This document shows, one piece after another, positions 13,738 through 24,996 of a stretch of 64,000 nucleotides of DNA (position 1 is its first letter; every line of letters begins with the position of its first letter). This stretch comes from Dolomedes plantarius (Eukaryota; Arthropoda; Arachnida; Araneae; Dolomedidae): contig OU015496.1 of NCBI GenBank assembly GCA_907164885.2, positions 101,929,632-101,993,631 of the forward strand, given 5' to 3'. Under the pieces are notes generated by a model. The model was given only the letters and a program-made list of their open reading frames with translations. It ran no database searches and was not told the origin of the DNA. Both the position numbers and the translations under genes were made by a program.

Positions 13738-14046
13738 GTGGGGTATTTTGATGTTGGATTGCAAAGAAGGAGTACCAAATCGAAGCAATTAATTGATAAA
13801 GAGCGTAATGGTGTATACCAAAAGTTATTGCAAGTGAAGATAGGTCAAAAGCTGGATCACGGTGCTATTAATAAGATTGCAGCTGATCTCGAAGTAAATC
13901 GTTTGACTGTGGCTAGAATTTGGCTCAAAAACAGTACAGAGAATGCAAAGTTTTTTCGGATATTTCTTCAAAAAAGCAAAATAAATGCGAGAGTAAACGC
14001 AATGATTATTCTGAAAATTTGGCTGAAATTAAAAGAGTTGCTTTGA
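13738..14046 (+). pseudogene. Helix-turn-helix fragment resembling the N-terminus of a mariner-like transposase
   Basis: The 102-residue frame contains LIDKERNGVYQKLLQ followed by KLDHGAINKIAADLEV and LTVARIW, a pattern like the N-terminal DNA-binding module (DUF7769 type) of some mariner-like transposases. The frame loses that similarity after about residue 60, and no catalytic DDE/D blocks follow before 15 kb. It may be a truncated transposase or chance similarity of a small HTH. No terminal repeats were located. The family resemblance is recalled and not tested. Confidence 0.4.
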
Positions 14047-15349
14047 ATTGTCTAATTATCTTTTGATAAGTCTAAATCAGACCTTCTTCTATTACTTTTG
14101 TCTGTTTTTTTCTGTCTTAGTGGTATAATTTCATATTTCCTGCAAAATATCCCTATGCATTACACACTCCATAATTTAGTCAAAACAGTGCTTCTTCCGG
14201 TGACGAAAAGCATTACTTCGTCGTGATGTATGAAAAACACGCCTCCGATACAGTCCCGACTAATTCCGAGTAATTTCCTCTTCACCTCACTAAAGTAGGA
14301 GTTAAGATGCTACTATTCTATTAACTGAAATTTTAGTTACATGTAAATATATACCATTGATTCGGACAAAAAATAATTTTGAAATGTATAACATATTTTC
14401 GGACAAGATGAATTAATTATTCGCTAAAGTATCAGTCTCTGAGATGGATTCTCTCATGTGTTCAAAAATGTTACTGTCGCAATATTTTAGTTTGTATAAC
14501 AGGAATCTACACTTATCACTTATCTGTAACGCAAATAATCAAAATTGCATAATAATCAAAATTGTAAAATAATCTGTAAAATCAAAACTCTGAGTTACTC
14601 TGCAATTCAGTACAGAAAAGATGGCGTATCATACCCTCCACTTGTGTAAGTATACAAATATGTCCAATAAGAGTAGAAACAGAAAAACAACAAGTTTGTT
14701 AAAATCAAGACACGTGTCTTTGACATAGCAAGTTTTCCTAGCACATGCTGCGATCCATTCTTCTCGCGGTAGTTTTTTAACCATGTATTATTATAATATA
14801 GCAAATATAGTATAGTAAAGGCATATTTTTGAGTTTTGTTTTCTGTATTTGTAAGCAGATCTCGGGATACAATGCACGTGTCTTTAAAAAAACTTTTTAT
14901 TCTTATTATATTTTCGTAATTAATTTTGTAGCAATGGCATATAACATTTTATTACCCTGCAAAATATCAAGATGAAAAAATATAAAGTTTTTTTTATAAT
15001 ATATACGTTCTTAATTTAAATGTCCACTGTTAAAGACAAAACTCGGATTTAAAAAATATGCATTTGCAAATCTTGCTTTTAGAATAATGACGAGGAAAAA
15101 TTCCCGGTGTCTTAACTTTGGAACTGCAAATCTGCAATGTCAGCTGATGAACCACCTGAAGTATAGATAAAAGACTTCAAAATCAAAATTTATGACTGCC
15201 ATCTGTAGGTTGAAAAAGAAATAGCTTGCATTTTCTGTTAAAAGATAAATATTTTACTTCTCTATACCTCGTAAAGTGGCCCTATGTGACTCAGGCAAAA
15301 GGGAAACTAAATGATCTTGTAATGAGAACGGTGAAAATTCAGCCAAACT
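14047..15349. other. Unannotated AT-rich stretch
   Basis: No gene or element recognised on either strand. Confidence 0.5.
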
Positions 15350-16181
15350 GTGGCCAGAGGTAGCCTATCAGTAGCGCATCGGCCTTCGGTATTGAGGGTG
15401 CTCGGATCAAATCCCAACAATAGCCATTAAATACCTTGTAAGGTATACATAAGATTCGATTCACAAGAATCGAACTTTTGAGTGAAGGAATTAAAGAAGC
15501 TGCTTGAGGTATGCTAATTTCGGCATACGCGCTTGGTATAAATACCAAGCAGCTTGATTAAGTTAAAAGGTTGTTAAGAGGTTGATAGATAAGCGAGTTG
15601 AGGGAGCTACGAGGCTCCAGGTGTTAACCGGCGCTTGTGCTTAGGGGGCCCAAAGTTTACGTGGCAGAACTGCTGGTTTAACTTTCTGCTGGTTTGTGAG
15701 TATGGCAAAGTGTATTTTTATTGAATGCTAATATATATTCCGTACAAGTAGTACGTATGCTTATTGCTGTAAAAGCAAATTCTATATGTTCAACGAATTC
15801 AATAAACATTGTTTCATGCATAAACTGTGTTTGTATCAAATTCATTTAGAGTGCCACTTCAAATTATATACACCCAAGTGCGGGTAGAAGTGAGCTATTC
15901 TCTATAACCTCCTAGTGTAGGCCAGATATGGGCACGTTAAATCTGTAGACCGGAAAGTCCTCTTATGAGGTCAGTGGGTGTGGAAGGTACCATTCCCCCA
16001 GATGTAGCCCCTCGAGGGGGGGGGAGGGTCGTTCAAAATTGTGGGATCCCCTAACCACGATGGACTCCGACCCTTGTGGTGCTGTTATAAACCGGAGCCG
16101 GACTACTCAGCCCGAAGCCTATATGGACCTGGTCTGGCGCTCCCGTCCAGGGGGCATTAGGAGCAACTGCAGCAACAACAA
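15350..16181 (+). mobile_element. SINE-1 copy A, split by a solo LTR
   Basis: The head TGGCCAGAGGTAGCCTA...GGATCAAATCCC is tRNA-derived in layout (A- and B-box-like). The body is shared with copies at 57295 and 59231 (GGCCAGATATGGGCACGTTA, GGACTCCGACCCTTGTGG, TATATGGACCTGGTCTGG), and it ends in AGCAACTGCAGCAACAACA. The sequence is interrupted after CCATTAAATACCT by 470 bases of solo LTR (15437-15906). Confidence 0.88.
15437..15906 (+). mobile_element. Solo LTR, family S copy 1
   Basis: Begins TGTAAGGTATACA and ends CTCTATA. It is flanked by a 4-bp target duplication ACCT (15433-15436 and 15907-15910) inside a SINE. It contains a TATA-box-like GGTATAAATACC and a downstream AATAAA, as expected of an LTR. 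Two other copies (35915-36378 and 48549-48982) are in the opposite orientation. No internal retrotransposon region is attached. Confidence 0.85.
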
Positions 16182-16477
16182 ATCGGTTAGACTGTTCTCA
16201 TCAAAAGCCTAGCTTTGGTGAACTCCAACAAGTTAGTTTTTAAAACGACGGCAAAACATCAGTTCGAAACTTGGAATCTTGAGTAACATGAACGAATTGA
16301 TAATTTTAATATAATCATCTCAAAGGAATCTTCATACAGGTTTTTTTTAATAATTTCAAACTAATCTTGACAGCAATAGTCACTATCCCATCAAATGCAA
16401 GTTAAAAAAGCTAGTATTTTTACAATAAAAGCGAGGCAATTGATCCTAAACCCAATTAGAGGGGGTAAACAATTCAG

Positions 16478-16690
16478 GTAGTCTCTTCTAACGAAACTAC
16501 TGCGGGTTATTAGCGTAGGATTACTTATCGTTTCTTACCTAATTTTTATACGTATTTTGGTACTTTTCTGTGTAACTGCTTACTGCTACTGTGTTTAGTG
16601 TGCTGCCAAAATTATAACTCGCGACACTCTGATTTTTTTTCTTTCCGGAGTTCCGTTACTGAGGAGCGTAATCCTACGTTAAAAATGGAA
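16478..16690. mobile_element. Short palindrome-ended repeat (MITE-like), copy 1
   Basis: Ends are TTAGCGTAGGATTAC (about 16510) and GTAATCCTACGTTAA (about 16667-16682), an inverted pair. It is preceded by GTAGTCTCTTCTAACG, which also accompanies the copy at 39748-40076. No coding capacity. Possible TTAA target at the ends. The 16182-16477 stretch before it has nothing recognised. Confidence 0.6.
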
Positions 16691-17240
16691 GAGGATATAA
16701 AATTGGTTACAAATATTTTTCTTTGAGATTCGTTTCAACTCCATTTGTTTGCAACAGACTATGTGCGGCCTTTCTTTTGTCTTTTGATAGCGGTAGGTTG
16801 TTGGCCTCTAAACGCGTTAAGAAACGTTTCTTCTTTTTAGTGAATCAAATAAAGTTTTTATGCTTTGTTTAATACCGTAGAATTGGCATCTATCTAACAA
16901 TAAACTAGATGTGTAAACAACCTTCGCGACTGAAAATCAGTGGGATTTATTTTCAATTCAGATAATTTTGCAAGTAAATTATAACCATTGAACTGTATTT
17001 GATGGTATGTTGCAAAATTCACATACCATCAAATTGTTCAGTTTTCCTATCAGTTTTCTAGTCAGTTTTCCTATCACCTTGTATCTTACTTTAATAAATA
17101 AAACAAATGCTTTTTCATCTCAGGTATTATGTATTTAAAAATTAATTTCACGAGCATGTGAATGAAACTTCATAATTATAATATTAAGATTTTACTCAGA
17201 ATACCATTTAATCTTTACTTCACTCCCGAACTGAATATAT
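16691..17240. other. Unannotated AT-rich stretch
   Basis: Nothing recognised. Confidence 0.5.
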
Positions 17241-17540
17241 CCAACTAAAGAATTTCCCTTTTGTGGTTCACAAAGTCATTACACCACTATGCCTTTCACA
17301 TCACCTTTATTTTCAAATCGCATATTTCAAACGAGAGAATTTCACCTGTCACTCATAATGACGAGTCATTACATCACTACGTCCTGTCATATCATCACTC
17401 GCAAATTGCATATTTCCAACGACAGGATTTCACACGTGACTCATAGCGTTGACTCATTACACTACTTAGCCATGTCATTAACTTCACATGCACATTTCCT
17501 ACTTTCAACGCTAGGATTTCCCCATTTGTGATTTAAAAGA
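17241..17540. repeat. Degenerate tandem repeat, about 88-bp period
   Basis: GTCATTACACCACTATG, GTCATTACATCACTACG and CTCATTACACTACTTAG recur about 88 bases apart. Each is followed by CATATTTC/ACATTTCC and a GA-rich ATTTCAC/ATTTCCC block. Confidence 0.7.
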
Positions 17541-17559
17541 AGAGATATAAGACCTCCAA

Positions 17560-18430
17560 AACCATGTCATGCCCTTCACTTTCTAACTGCATGCAGTCAA
17601 CACAAGAAGTTCGCATGTGTAGCTTGAAACATACATGCATTCAGCTATTGAACTGTTTTAGAGAATTCATTGTTTAATTAGGGTCTGCAAATGAAAATAA
17701 TTGATTCTAGGTGGGTTTCTTTAGTCAACTACTCCATCTTTCATCTATTTCACCAACTTAACATGCAACATTTGCACAAGGAGTTCACATGTGTAGTTTA
17801 AAGCATGTATTCTTTCAACCATTGAACGATGTTACAGTATTCATTGTCTTATTATGCTTTGCAAATGAAAAAAAAATAATCCTATATGGCTCCCTTTGGT
17901 GAAATACTCCATTCTTTCAACCATTGAAATATGTTATAGCACCATTGCCTAACTGTACTCTACAAAGGAAATGAATTAATTCTATATGGCTTCCTTTGGG
18001 GAACTACTCCATCTTTCAGCCATTTCATCATCTTACCATGTAACCTTTGCAGAAGTAACCTTTGAACCTACCATATAATCTTTGAAGAAGTTCACGTGTG
18101 TTGTTTAAAACATGCATTCTTTCAGCCATTGAACTACGTTATAGTATTCATTGTCTAATTATGCTCTGCAAATGAAAAGAATTTATCCTATGTGGCTTTC
18201 TTTGGTGAAATACTTCATCTTTCAGCCATTTGATCATCTTCCATATACCATTTTCACAATGAGTTCATATGTGTAGCTTCAAACATGCATTCACTCATCC
18301 ATTGAACTATATTATAACATCCATTGCCTAATTGTGCTCTGCAAATAAAATGAATTAACCCTATGTGGCTTACTTTGGGAAACTTCTGCATCTCTCAGCC
18401 ATCATCTTAACATGTAACATTTGAAACCAT
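17560..18430. repeat. Tandem array, about 174-bp unit
   Basis: The block GAGTTCACATGTGTAGTTTA recurs at about 17608, 17782, 18089 and 18262 (spacing 174, 307 and 173; the middle interval holds one unit plus a partial unit). Each unit also has GCATTCTTTCAGCCATTGAA, TAATTATGCTCTGCAAATGA and TATGTGGCTTTCTTTGG. Copies are moderately diverged. Adjoins the 88-bp array. Confidence 0.85.
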
Positions 18431-19345
<915 letters not shown>

Positions 19346-19563
19346 GGGCTTGTGGCGGCCCAGTGGTACAGCGCGCTGATTTTCGGTTGCGAGAGTGCTC
19401 GGATCGAATTCTGGCGTCGCTCCACGAAAAATGCCTCCGTTCGTGTCGTCCCTTCATAGGGGGTAATGCTGTCCGCCTATAAGGTGCCCCCACAATAAAA
19501 TGGGCAGTAAAATTGCGGCGTATTATAGGCGAATGTTTGACGACAAGTGCCTCCGCATTGGGG
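19346..19563 (+). mobile_element. SINE-3 copy A
   Basis: Head GTGGCGGCCCAGTGGTACAG...GGATCGAATTC is tRNA-like in layout (A and B boxes). The body GTCGTCCCTTCATAGGGGG, AATAAAATGG and GACAAGTGCCT is shared with the minus-strand copy at 50313-50591. It sits between two (TA)n tracts. Confidence 0.8.
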
Positions 19564-19575
19564 AAAAAAATACAT

Positions 19576-19600
19576 ACACATATATATATACATGTATATA

Positions 19601-19686
<86 letters not shown>
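19576..19686. repeat. (TA)n microsatellite
   Basis: About 110 bases of TA repeats with two GTA/CATG breaks. This tract is the insertion site of the LTR retrotransposon that follows. Confidence 0.95.
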
Positions 19687-19690
<4 letters not shown>

Positions 19691-19691
<1 letters not shown>

Positions 19692-20402
19692 GTGACGATA
19701 TGAACACTTCTCCCAGGTAGCTGGACATAGATTAATTCAAGATACGGAGTTTAGGTTTTAAAATTATGTATTTAATTATATACAATATGTACACTTCAGT
19801 TACACCAAAATTTTACTGTCAAAATCGCCCTAAGGCACCGGGGAGTTAAACTTCTTCCCCAAACAGTCAGAGTTCACTGACTATATGAAACGGCACTAAG
19901 CCCGGGATTCAAAGTTCCCAAAAATGTAATCTGGCCCAAGGCCGCAGGTATCAGTCACCTTCTGAGAGTAGATCTCAAGTCTCTCTGCCTCGTTTTCGGT
20001 CCGAGGTTCTCCAAGAAAACTCTAAGCACCTCCCTGGAACATATTTCGTCCTATCATGCGTTGGTTTTTGTGTTTCGACGTTGATTTGCTGAAATCAGTG
20101 ACATCAGCTATTTCCAACATTCGAGAATTTCTCACGCCGAGGGCTTAGCGTAACGAACCGCACTTTTGTGCATGAAGAATGCCGGACTCTACGTGTGTGG
20201 CCTTTGTCGCCAGCTGACACCCTCTTGCCAGTAGACAAGTAGAGGAAATACCGCCCTCTGTCCGGCGATGACCATCAGTCAGTTAGCTTGACACTAGGGT
20301 TCCACCCAGTTCACGCCCCCCTCTGTTGCCAAGGACAGGGGTGACAAAGACACATCAAATATTCACACGACTGACTGCTTGAAGAATTTCCTATTCTTCA
20401 CA
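19691..20402 (-). repeat. 3' LTR of the Gmr1-like element
   Basis: 712 bp. Plus-strand reading starts TGTGACGATATGAACAC and ends CCTATTCTTCACA. Identical by eye to the 25740-26451 copy; it is the 3' LTR because the element is read on the minus strand. Confidence 0.95.
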
Positions 20403-20417
20403 GCTTCCCCCACCCTT
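20403..20417 (-). other. Polypurine tract
   Basis: On the minus strand AAGGGTGGGGGAAGC directly abuts the 3' LTR, the expected primer for plus-strand DNA synthesis. Confidence 0.8.
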
Positions 20418-20625
20418 ACATCATAGTTCGGGGATACAGTGTGGTACATATATGTGTTTCCACCTCTACACTTGAGCTCTGAGGCAAGCAACTTTAAGCA
20501 CATAATTTACACTACTATACTTTAACTAACCTAAATAAACATAAATAACAGCATACAAAAAAAAAAAAAAAAAAACACACTTTCAAGTACAATTATTGTA
20601 AGAACTAATTCTATTTACACCTTCA

Positions 20626-23600
20626 TTAGCAAGACATACGGCTAAGCGTATCTGCATTCTGGTTAAACTTTCCAGCCCGGTGTTCAATAGTAAAGTTATA
20701 CGGTTGCAGAATTAAGGACCACCGAAGAATCCTGGAATTCGTGCCGGTGTGATTTTTTAACCACTTCAATGGTTTGTGGTCTGTTAGGATTTTGAAATTT
20801 GCACCATCTAAATAAAAATGTAGTTTCCGAACCGCGAAAATTATCGACGCGCACTCCCGTTCTATTGTCGAGTAATTCTTCTCAGCTGGGCTAAATTTCC
20901 GACTAAGATACAAGACAGGATGTTCTTCTGCCCCAAACATTTGTGTTAGTACTACCCCGATCGCAACATCAGAGGCATCACATTGTATAATGAATTCGCG
21001 CTTGAAATCTGGCGAATAAAGTACGGGAAATTTTGTCAGGTTGTCCTTTAGTGTGGAAAAGGCAACCTCGCACTCAGGGGACCATTTTATTACTCCCTGT
21101 TTCTCCTTTCCCTTCAGCGTATCTGTCAGTGGGGTCGCTACAGTTGCGTAATCTTTGACATACCGGCTATAATACCCCGTTAATCCCAGGAAAGCTCGCA
21201 TTTGTTTTTTTGTTGTGGGTTGAGGAAATTCCTTTATGCATTGTATTTTAGCTTCTGCGGGCGTTCTAATACCACTGCCTACGATGTGCCCTAAATATTG
21301 CACTCGGTCCTGCGCGAATCGGCATTTGGTGGGTTTTACCTTCAGGTTAGCCTTCCCTAGCCTTACGAGTACTTCACGCAAATCTCGAATGTGCGTTTCC
21401 CAATCCGCCGAATATATGGCTATATCGTCGAGGTATGGTACCGCAAACTCGTCACAGCCCTGCAGAATTTCTGCCATTAGTTTACTGAAGAAGTACGGCG
21501 CGTTTTTGAGCCCAAAGGGCATTCTTAGTGGCCTATATGTGCCAAAAGAAGTTACAAAAGCGGCGATTCGCTGCGCCTCGTCATTTAGCGGAATTTGCCA
21601 ATATCCTTTAGCAAGGTCGAGCACACTAATAAATTTTGCCGAAGATACACGCTCTACCCTCTCTTCTATGTTTGGCAGAGGGAAAAATTCTGTTCTGGTT
21701 ACCTCGTTAAGCCGTCGATAATCAATGCACGGTCGAGGTTCTTTTCCTGGCGCTTCTACGAGAATAAGGGGAGAGGCATAATCGGATTCCCCTATTTCGA
21801 TTATTCCCAGCCGTAGCATTTTTTCGATTTCTCGTTTTAATATCTCGTTTTGCCGATGGGATGCTCGATACGCCCTAGTTCTAATAGGTTTGTCCGTGGT
21901 TACCTGGATAGTATGCGTCACCAGATGCGTTACCCCAGGGGTCTCTGAAAATACCTCGGCATGTCGCACTAATAGTCTACGTAACTGTTCTAATTGGCCA
22001 GCGTCTAATTTTTCCTCAAGACGACTTTCTCCCAACAACAACTCCAGATCAAATACATTTGGGTCATCAATTACGTTTGGAAAATCCCAATCCACATCTG
22101 TGGGTTCCTTCTCCGCTACCCCGGCTAACACTAAATTTATTAACTCAGGTCGTTTATAATATGGTTTGAGCATATTAACATGAAAAATCTGGGAACGTTC
22201 CCTCCCTTCGCTCAAGCGCACAATATAATTCGTTTCTGAGATCTTCGTCTCAATTATGCCTGGCCCTGTCCACTGCACAGATAATTTATGGGGCCTCATA
22301 GTGGCTAATACTAAGACTTGATCCCCCACTTTAAATTCCCTTTTAACTGCGTTTCGATCATACCACAGCTTCCGCTTGTTCTGCATTTCTGCCATTTTTT
22401 CGGCCGCAAGATCTTGTGATCGCTTTAATCTGTTTAAAATTCTAAAGACATGTTCTGTTACGGGGGTTTCTGATTCGGCCGTTTCCACCCAATGCTCATA
22501 CAGTAACACGTCAGGTGTCCTAAGGTTTTTTCCCAAAACTAACTCCGACGGTGAGAATCCAACAGATTCATGCGTTATGGTTCTCAACGCAAGTAAAGCC
22601 CCAGGAAGATGCCTGTCCCATTCGGTATCAGCTTCGATACAAAGAACCCTTAACAGCCGCTTAAGTGTTCGGTGAAACCGCTCCACTGGGTTTGACTGTG
22701 GGTGTGACACTGAACTATGAACTACTTTTATGCCGAACCGCTCGAAAAATTCCGTCGTGAGGTGACTAGTAAAAGAAGTGCCATTATCACACTGCACCTC
22801 CTTCGGAAACCCCAAACGACTAAAAATTTGTAGTAACGCATCGGTCACAGAAACAGAACTAATATCTTTTACTGGTACAGCTTCAGGATATTTTGAAGCA
22901 AGACAAATGGCTGTAATCATGTACCTATTTCCAGCATCCGTACACGGTAACGGCCCACAAGCATCAATATTTATTTTGGAAAAAACCTCTCTAATTATTG
23001 GTACTAATTTCATGGGAGCCTTTTTCTTGTCTAAAGCCTTACCGGCACGCTGACATGGGTCACAAGAGCGTACAAACTCGTCCATTTCTTTGTGGCACCC
23101 GGGCCAAAAAAAATTCCTCGCTAATCTATCACGCGATTTTGTTACCCCTAAATGGCTAGCTCCTGTGTCATGGCATAATTCCATCAATTTACCCCTAAAA
23201 ACTTTCGGAACAACTATCAATTTGTGCACTTCACCTAGATGATTTTTTTGGATTCTAAACAGCATTCCGTTTTCGGTCACATACTGTCCCTGAATGTTTT
23301 TTTCCCCATCTGTCTTCAATTTATCCCAAATCGTTTTTAAATCATCACACTCAATTTGAGCGGATTTTAATTCTGATGGTGTACAAATCAACAGGTTAGG
23401 GTCACTTGACACGACATTCCGCTCCTCTAACTGCAAGTCTATTTTCTCCTCGATCGGAACCTCTGCACTGAGAACAATAGCCGGTTCAGAAACGTTATCA
23501 GCTGGCTCAACCCCGGATTCTTTCTCTTTCGATTTGCTTTGCGAGCGCGTGACGGCGTTTAGTTCCTGAACTCCACCCCCTTTTCCCGCGCCTTCACAAA

Positions 23601-24996
23601 GAAGAGCAAAAGTACGATTCCCCAAAATGTACCTGTCTTGGTTTAGCGAATTATCGAACACAGCGGCCTTTGTGGTCACGCGCCCGAATGTCCCTTCTAA
23701 CTCTATCCTGGCCACAGGGAGGCATTTTGCTTCCGTGTCAAGGGGTTGTTTTACCCAAACGACTTCGCCCGTAAAGGTCTCTGGCGGAGCGTACTTCTGT
23801 GAGACCAGATCAAAAGTGGCTCCCGAATCTCGTAAGACTTGAGTTTGGACGCCATTGACCTTGGCCACACTCAAATATGGTTTCAACCATTTGTCCACAT
23901 CATCGTTTTGTTCAATATTATTCAGAGTCTCCGCATCTCTCTTTTTTCGGAAAGGACACTTTGGACGTAAATGCTCCTCCGAATTACATTCATAACAGCG
24001 AAGAGGTTTTCGCTTATCAAACTCTTTAAATTTGGTTTCATATTTTAAATATGAGTTTTTGCTTGGGGAGGTAGATTGCCCATCAACTTGTTTTTCTGGT
24101 TTGGCTTTCCCCTCATTCCTAAACCCCAAATCAATTTGTTTTCGCACCTGAAATTCCTTCCTTCCATTATTTGTGATTCTTTTACCCTGTCTTACTGACT
24201 CGTAACGATCCAGTTTTTCGGCTAACACTGAAGGTGAAACAATGCTCCCCCATTCATCTAAGAAGTGTTCCTGCACCTCGCTATTTACGCGTCTCTTAAT
24301 TTGGTCCGCAATCACGAGTTGTTTCAAAGCCTCGAAAGTATTTATTCCTAGCCCCTCAATCCACCCATTAAAATAGCTCTGCAATTCATAAGCGAAATCT
24401 TTCCACCTTGAATTTGCTTTGCGGGTGTGTTGCAGGAATTTCTGCCTAAAGGTATCTGGACTCAGTTTAAAACGGTCTAGCAAGATTTTCTTTACGTACT
24501 TATAATCTCTTGAGTCTTGTTCTGACTCACGTAAAACAATCTGACCTACTTCTAGCGGCAATAACGAAAGAATTTGGGTTGCCCACTCTGCTTCATCTAT
24601 CTCAAGATTTTTAGCTTGGAGCTCAAACATAGCCAAAAACAAACTTATGTCTGTCTCCTCTAGAATAAATTTCGGCATCATCCTCCTCATTTCTGGAGAA
24701 GATCTCCTTAGAGAGTTTTCTAACGGTTCAGGAGTTGACACTCTACCACTTCCTGAGCCTATTATTTTGAGTCTCTCCAATTCGTAAGCGCGCTGTTCCC
24801 TCTCTCTCTCAAACTTTAACTGGTTTTCACGTTCAATCGCTTCTAACATTGCTTTCGCGTTTTCTTCATCATAACCCTCATCTGACATTATTAGTCTCCT
24901 AATTTCGTTTTTGTTCATATCGGAATTGGCACAAACTCCAAGATCTTCCGCGAGTGAAACCAAATCAGCCTTAAGGGCTTTAGATAAATAAGCCAT
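20626..24996 (-). CDS. Gag-Pol polyprotein of the Gmr1-like retrotransposon
   Basis: One uninterrupted frame of 1456 residues from the Met of MAYLSKALKADL; an upstream in-frame Met adds 22 residues, but the chosen Met begins a SAP-like helix pair. Order, numbering from the longer 1478-residue start: SAP-like region 30-58, charged coiled coil 64-100, SCAN-like gag capsid region about 128-275, CCHC knuckle (C356, C359, H364, C369), aspartic protease DSGAT at 412-416, integrase HHCC zinc finger (H631, H637, C667, C670), integrase core D700/D759/E794, GPY/F-type C-terminal domain about 910-970, reverse transcriptase with LDD at 1211-1213, RNase H with D1362 and D1428. It would supply particle formation, processing, cDNA synthesis and integration. 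Integrase precedes RT, unlike canonical Ty3/gypsy. There is no separate gag stop or frameshift, no envelope gene and no chromodomain. No lesion is seen. Confidence 0.96.
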   Translation of the reverse strand: MAYLSKALKADLVSLAEDLGVCANSDMNKNEIRRLIMSDEGYDEENAKAMLEAIERENQLKFEREREQRAYELERLKIIGSGSGRVSTPEPLENSLRRSSPEMRRMMPKFILEETDISLFLAMFELQAKNLEIDEAEWATQILSLLPLEVGQIVLRESEQDSRDYKYVKKILLDRFKLSPDTFRQKFLQHTRKANSRWKDFAYELQSYFNGWIEGLGINTFEALKQLVIADQIKRRVNSEVQEHFLDEWGSIVSPSVLAEKLDRYESVRQGKRITNNGRKEFQVRKQIDLGFRNEGKAKPEKQVDGQSTSPSKNSYLKYETKFKEFDKRKPLRCYECNSEEHLRPKCPFRKKRDAETLNNIEQNDDVDKWLKPYLSVAKVNGVQTQVLRDSGATFDLVSQKYAPPETFTGEVVWVKQPLDTEAKCLPVARIELEGTFGRVTTKAAVFDNSLNQDRYILGNRTFALLCEGAGKGGGVQELNAVTRSQSKSKEKESGVEPADNVSEPAIVLSAEVPIEEKIDLQLEERNVVSSDPNLLICTPSELKSAQIECDDLKTIWDKLKTDGEKNIQGQYVTENGMLFRIQKNHLGEVHKLIVVPKVFRGKLMELCHDTGASHLGVTKSRDRLARNFFWPGCHKEMDEFVRSCDPCQRAGKALDKKKAPMKLVPIIREVFSKINIDACGPLPCTDAGNRYMITAICLASKYPEAVPVKDISSVSVTDALLQIFSRLGFPKEVQCDNGTSFTSHLTTEFFERFGIKVVHSSVSHPQSNPVERFHRTLKRLLRVLCIEADTEWDRHLPGALLALRTITHESVGFSPSELVLGKNLRTPDVLLYEHWVETAESETPVTEHVFRILNRLKRSQDLAAEKMAEMQNKRKLWYDRNAVKREFKVGDQVLVLATMRPHKLSVQWTGPGIIETKISETNYIVRLSEGRERSQIFHVNMLKPYYKRPELINLVLAGVAEKEPTDVDWDFPNVIDDPNVFDLELLLGESRLEEKLDAGQLEQLRRLLVRHAEVFSETPGVTHLVTHTIQVTTDKPIRTRAYRASHRQNEILKREIEKMLRLGIIEIGESDYASPLILVEAPGKEPRPCIDYRRLNEVTRTEFFPLPNIEERVERVSSAKFISVLDLAKGYWQIPLNDEAQRIAAFVTSFGTYRPLRMPFGLKNAPYFFSKLMAEILQGCDEFAVPYLDDIAIYSADWETHIRDLREVLVRLGKANLKVKPTKCRFAQDRVQYLGHIVGSGIRTPAEAKIQCIKEFPQPTTKKQMRAFLGLTGYYSRYVKDYATVATPLTDTLKGKEKQGVIKWSPECEVAFSTLKDNLTKFPVLYSPDFKREFIIQCDASDVAIGVVLTQMFGAEEHPVLYLSRKFSPAEKNYSTIERECASIIFAVRKLHFYLDGANFKILTDHKPLKWLKNHTGTNSRILRWSLILQPYNFTIEHRAGKFNQNADTLSRMSC

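Noticed and set aside
20560..20575. Run of about 18 A as a possible poly(A) tail of a retroposon
   Set aside because: It lies in the 3' untranslated part of the LTR element between gag-pol and the 3' LTR, and no LINE or processed gene abuts it.
21236..23842. Plus-strand frames of 60-161 residues inside the retrotransposon
   Set aside because: Antisense shadows of the gag-pol frame, with no recognisable domains.
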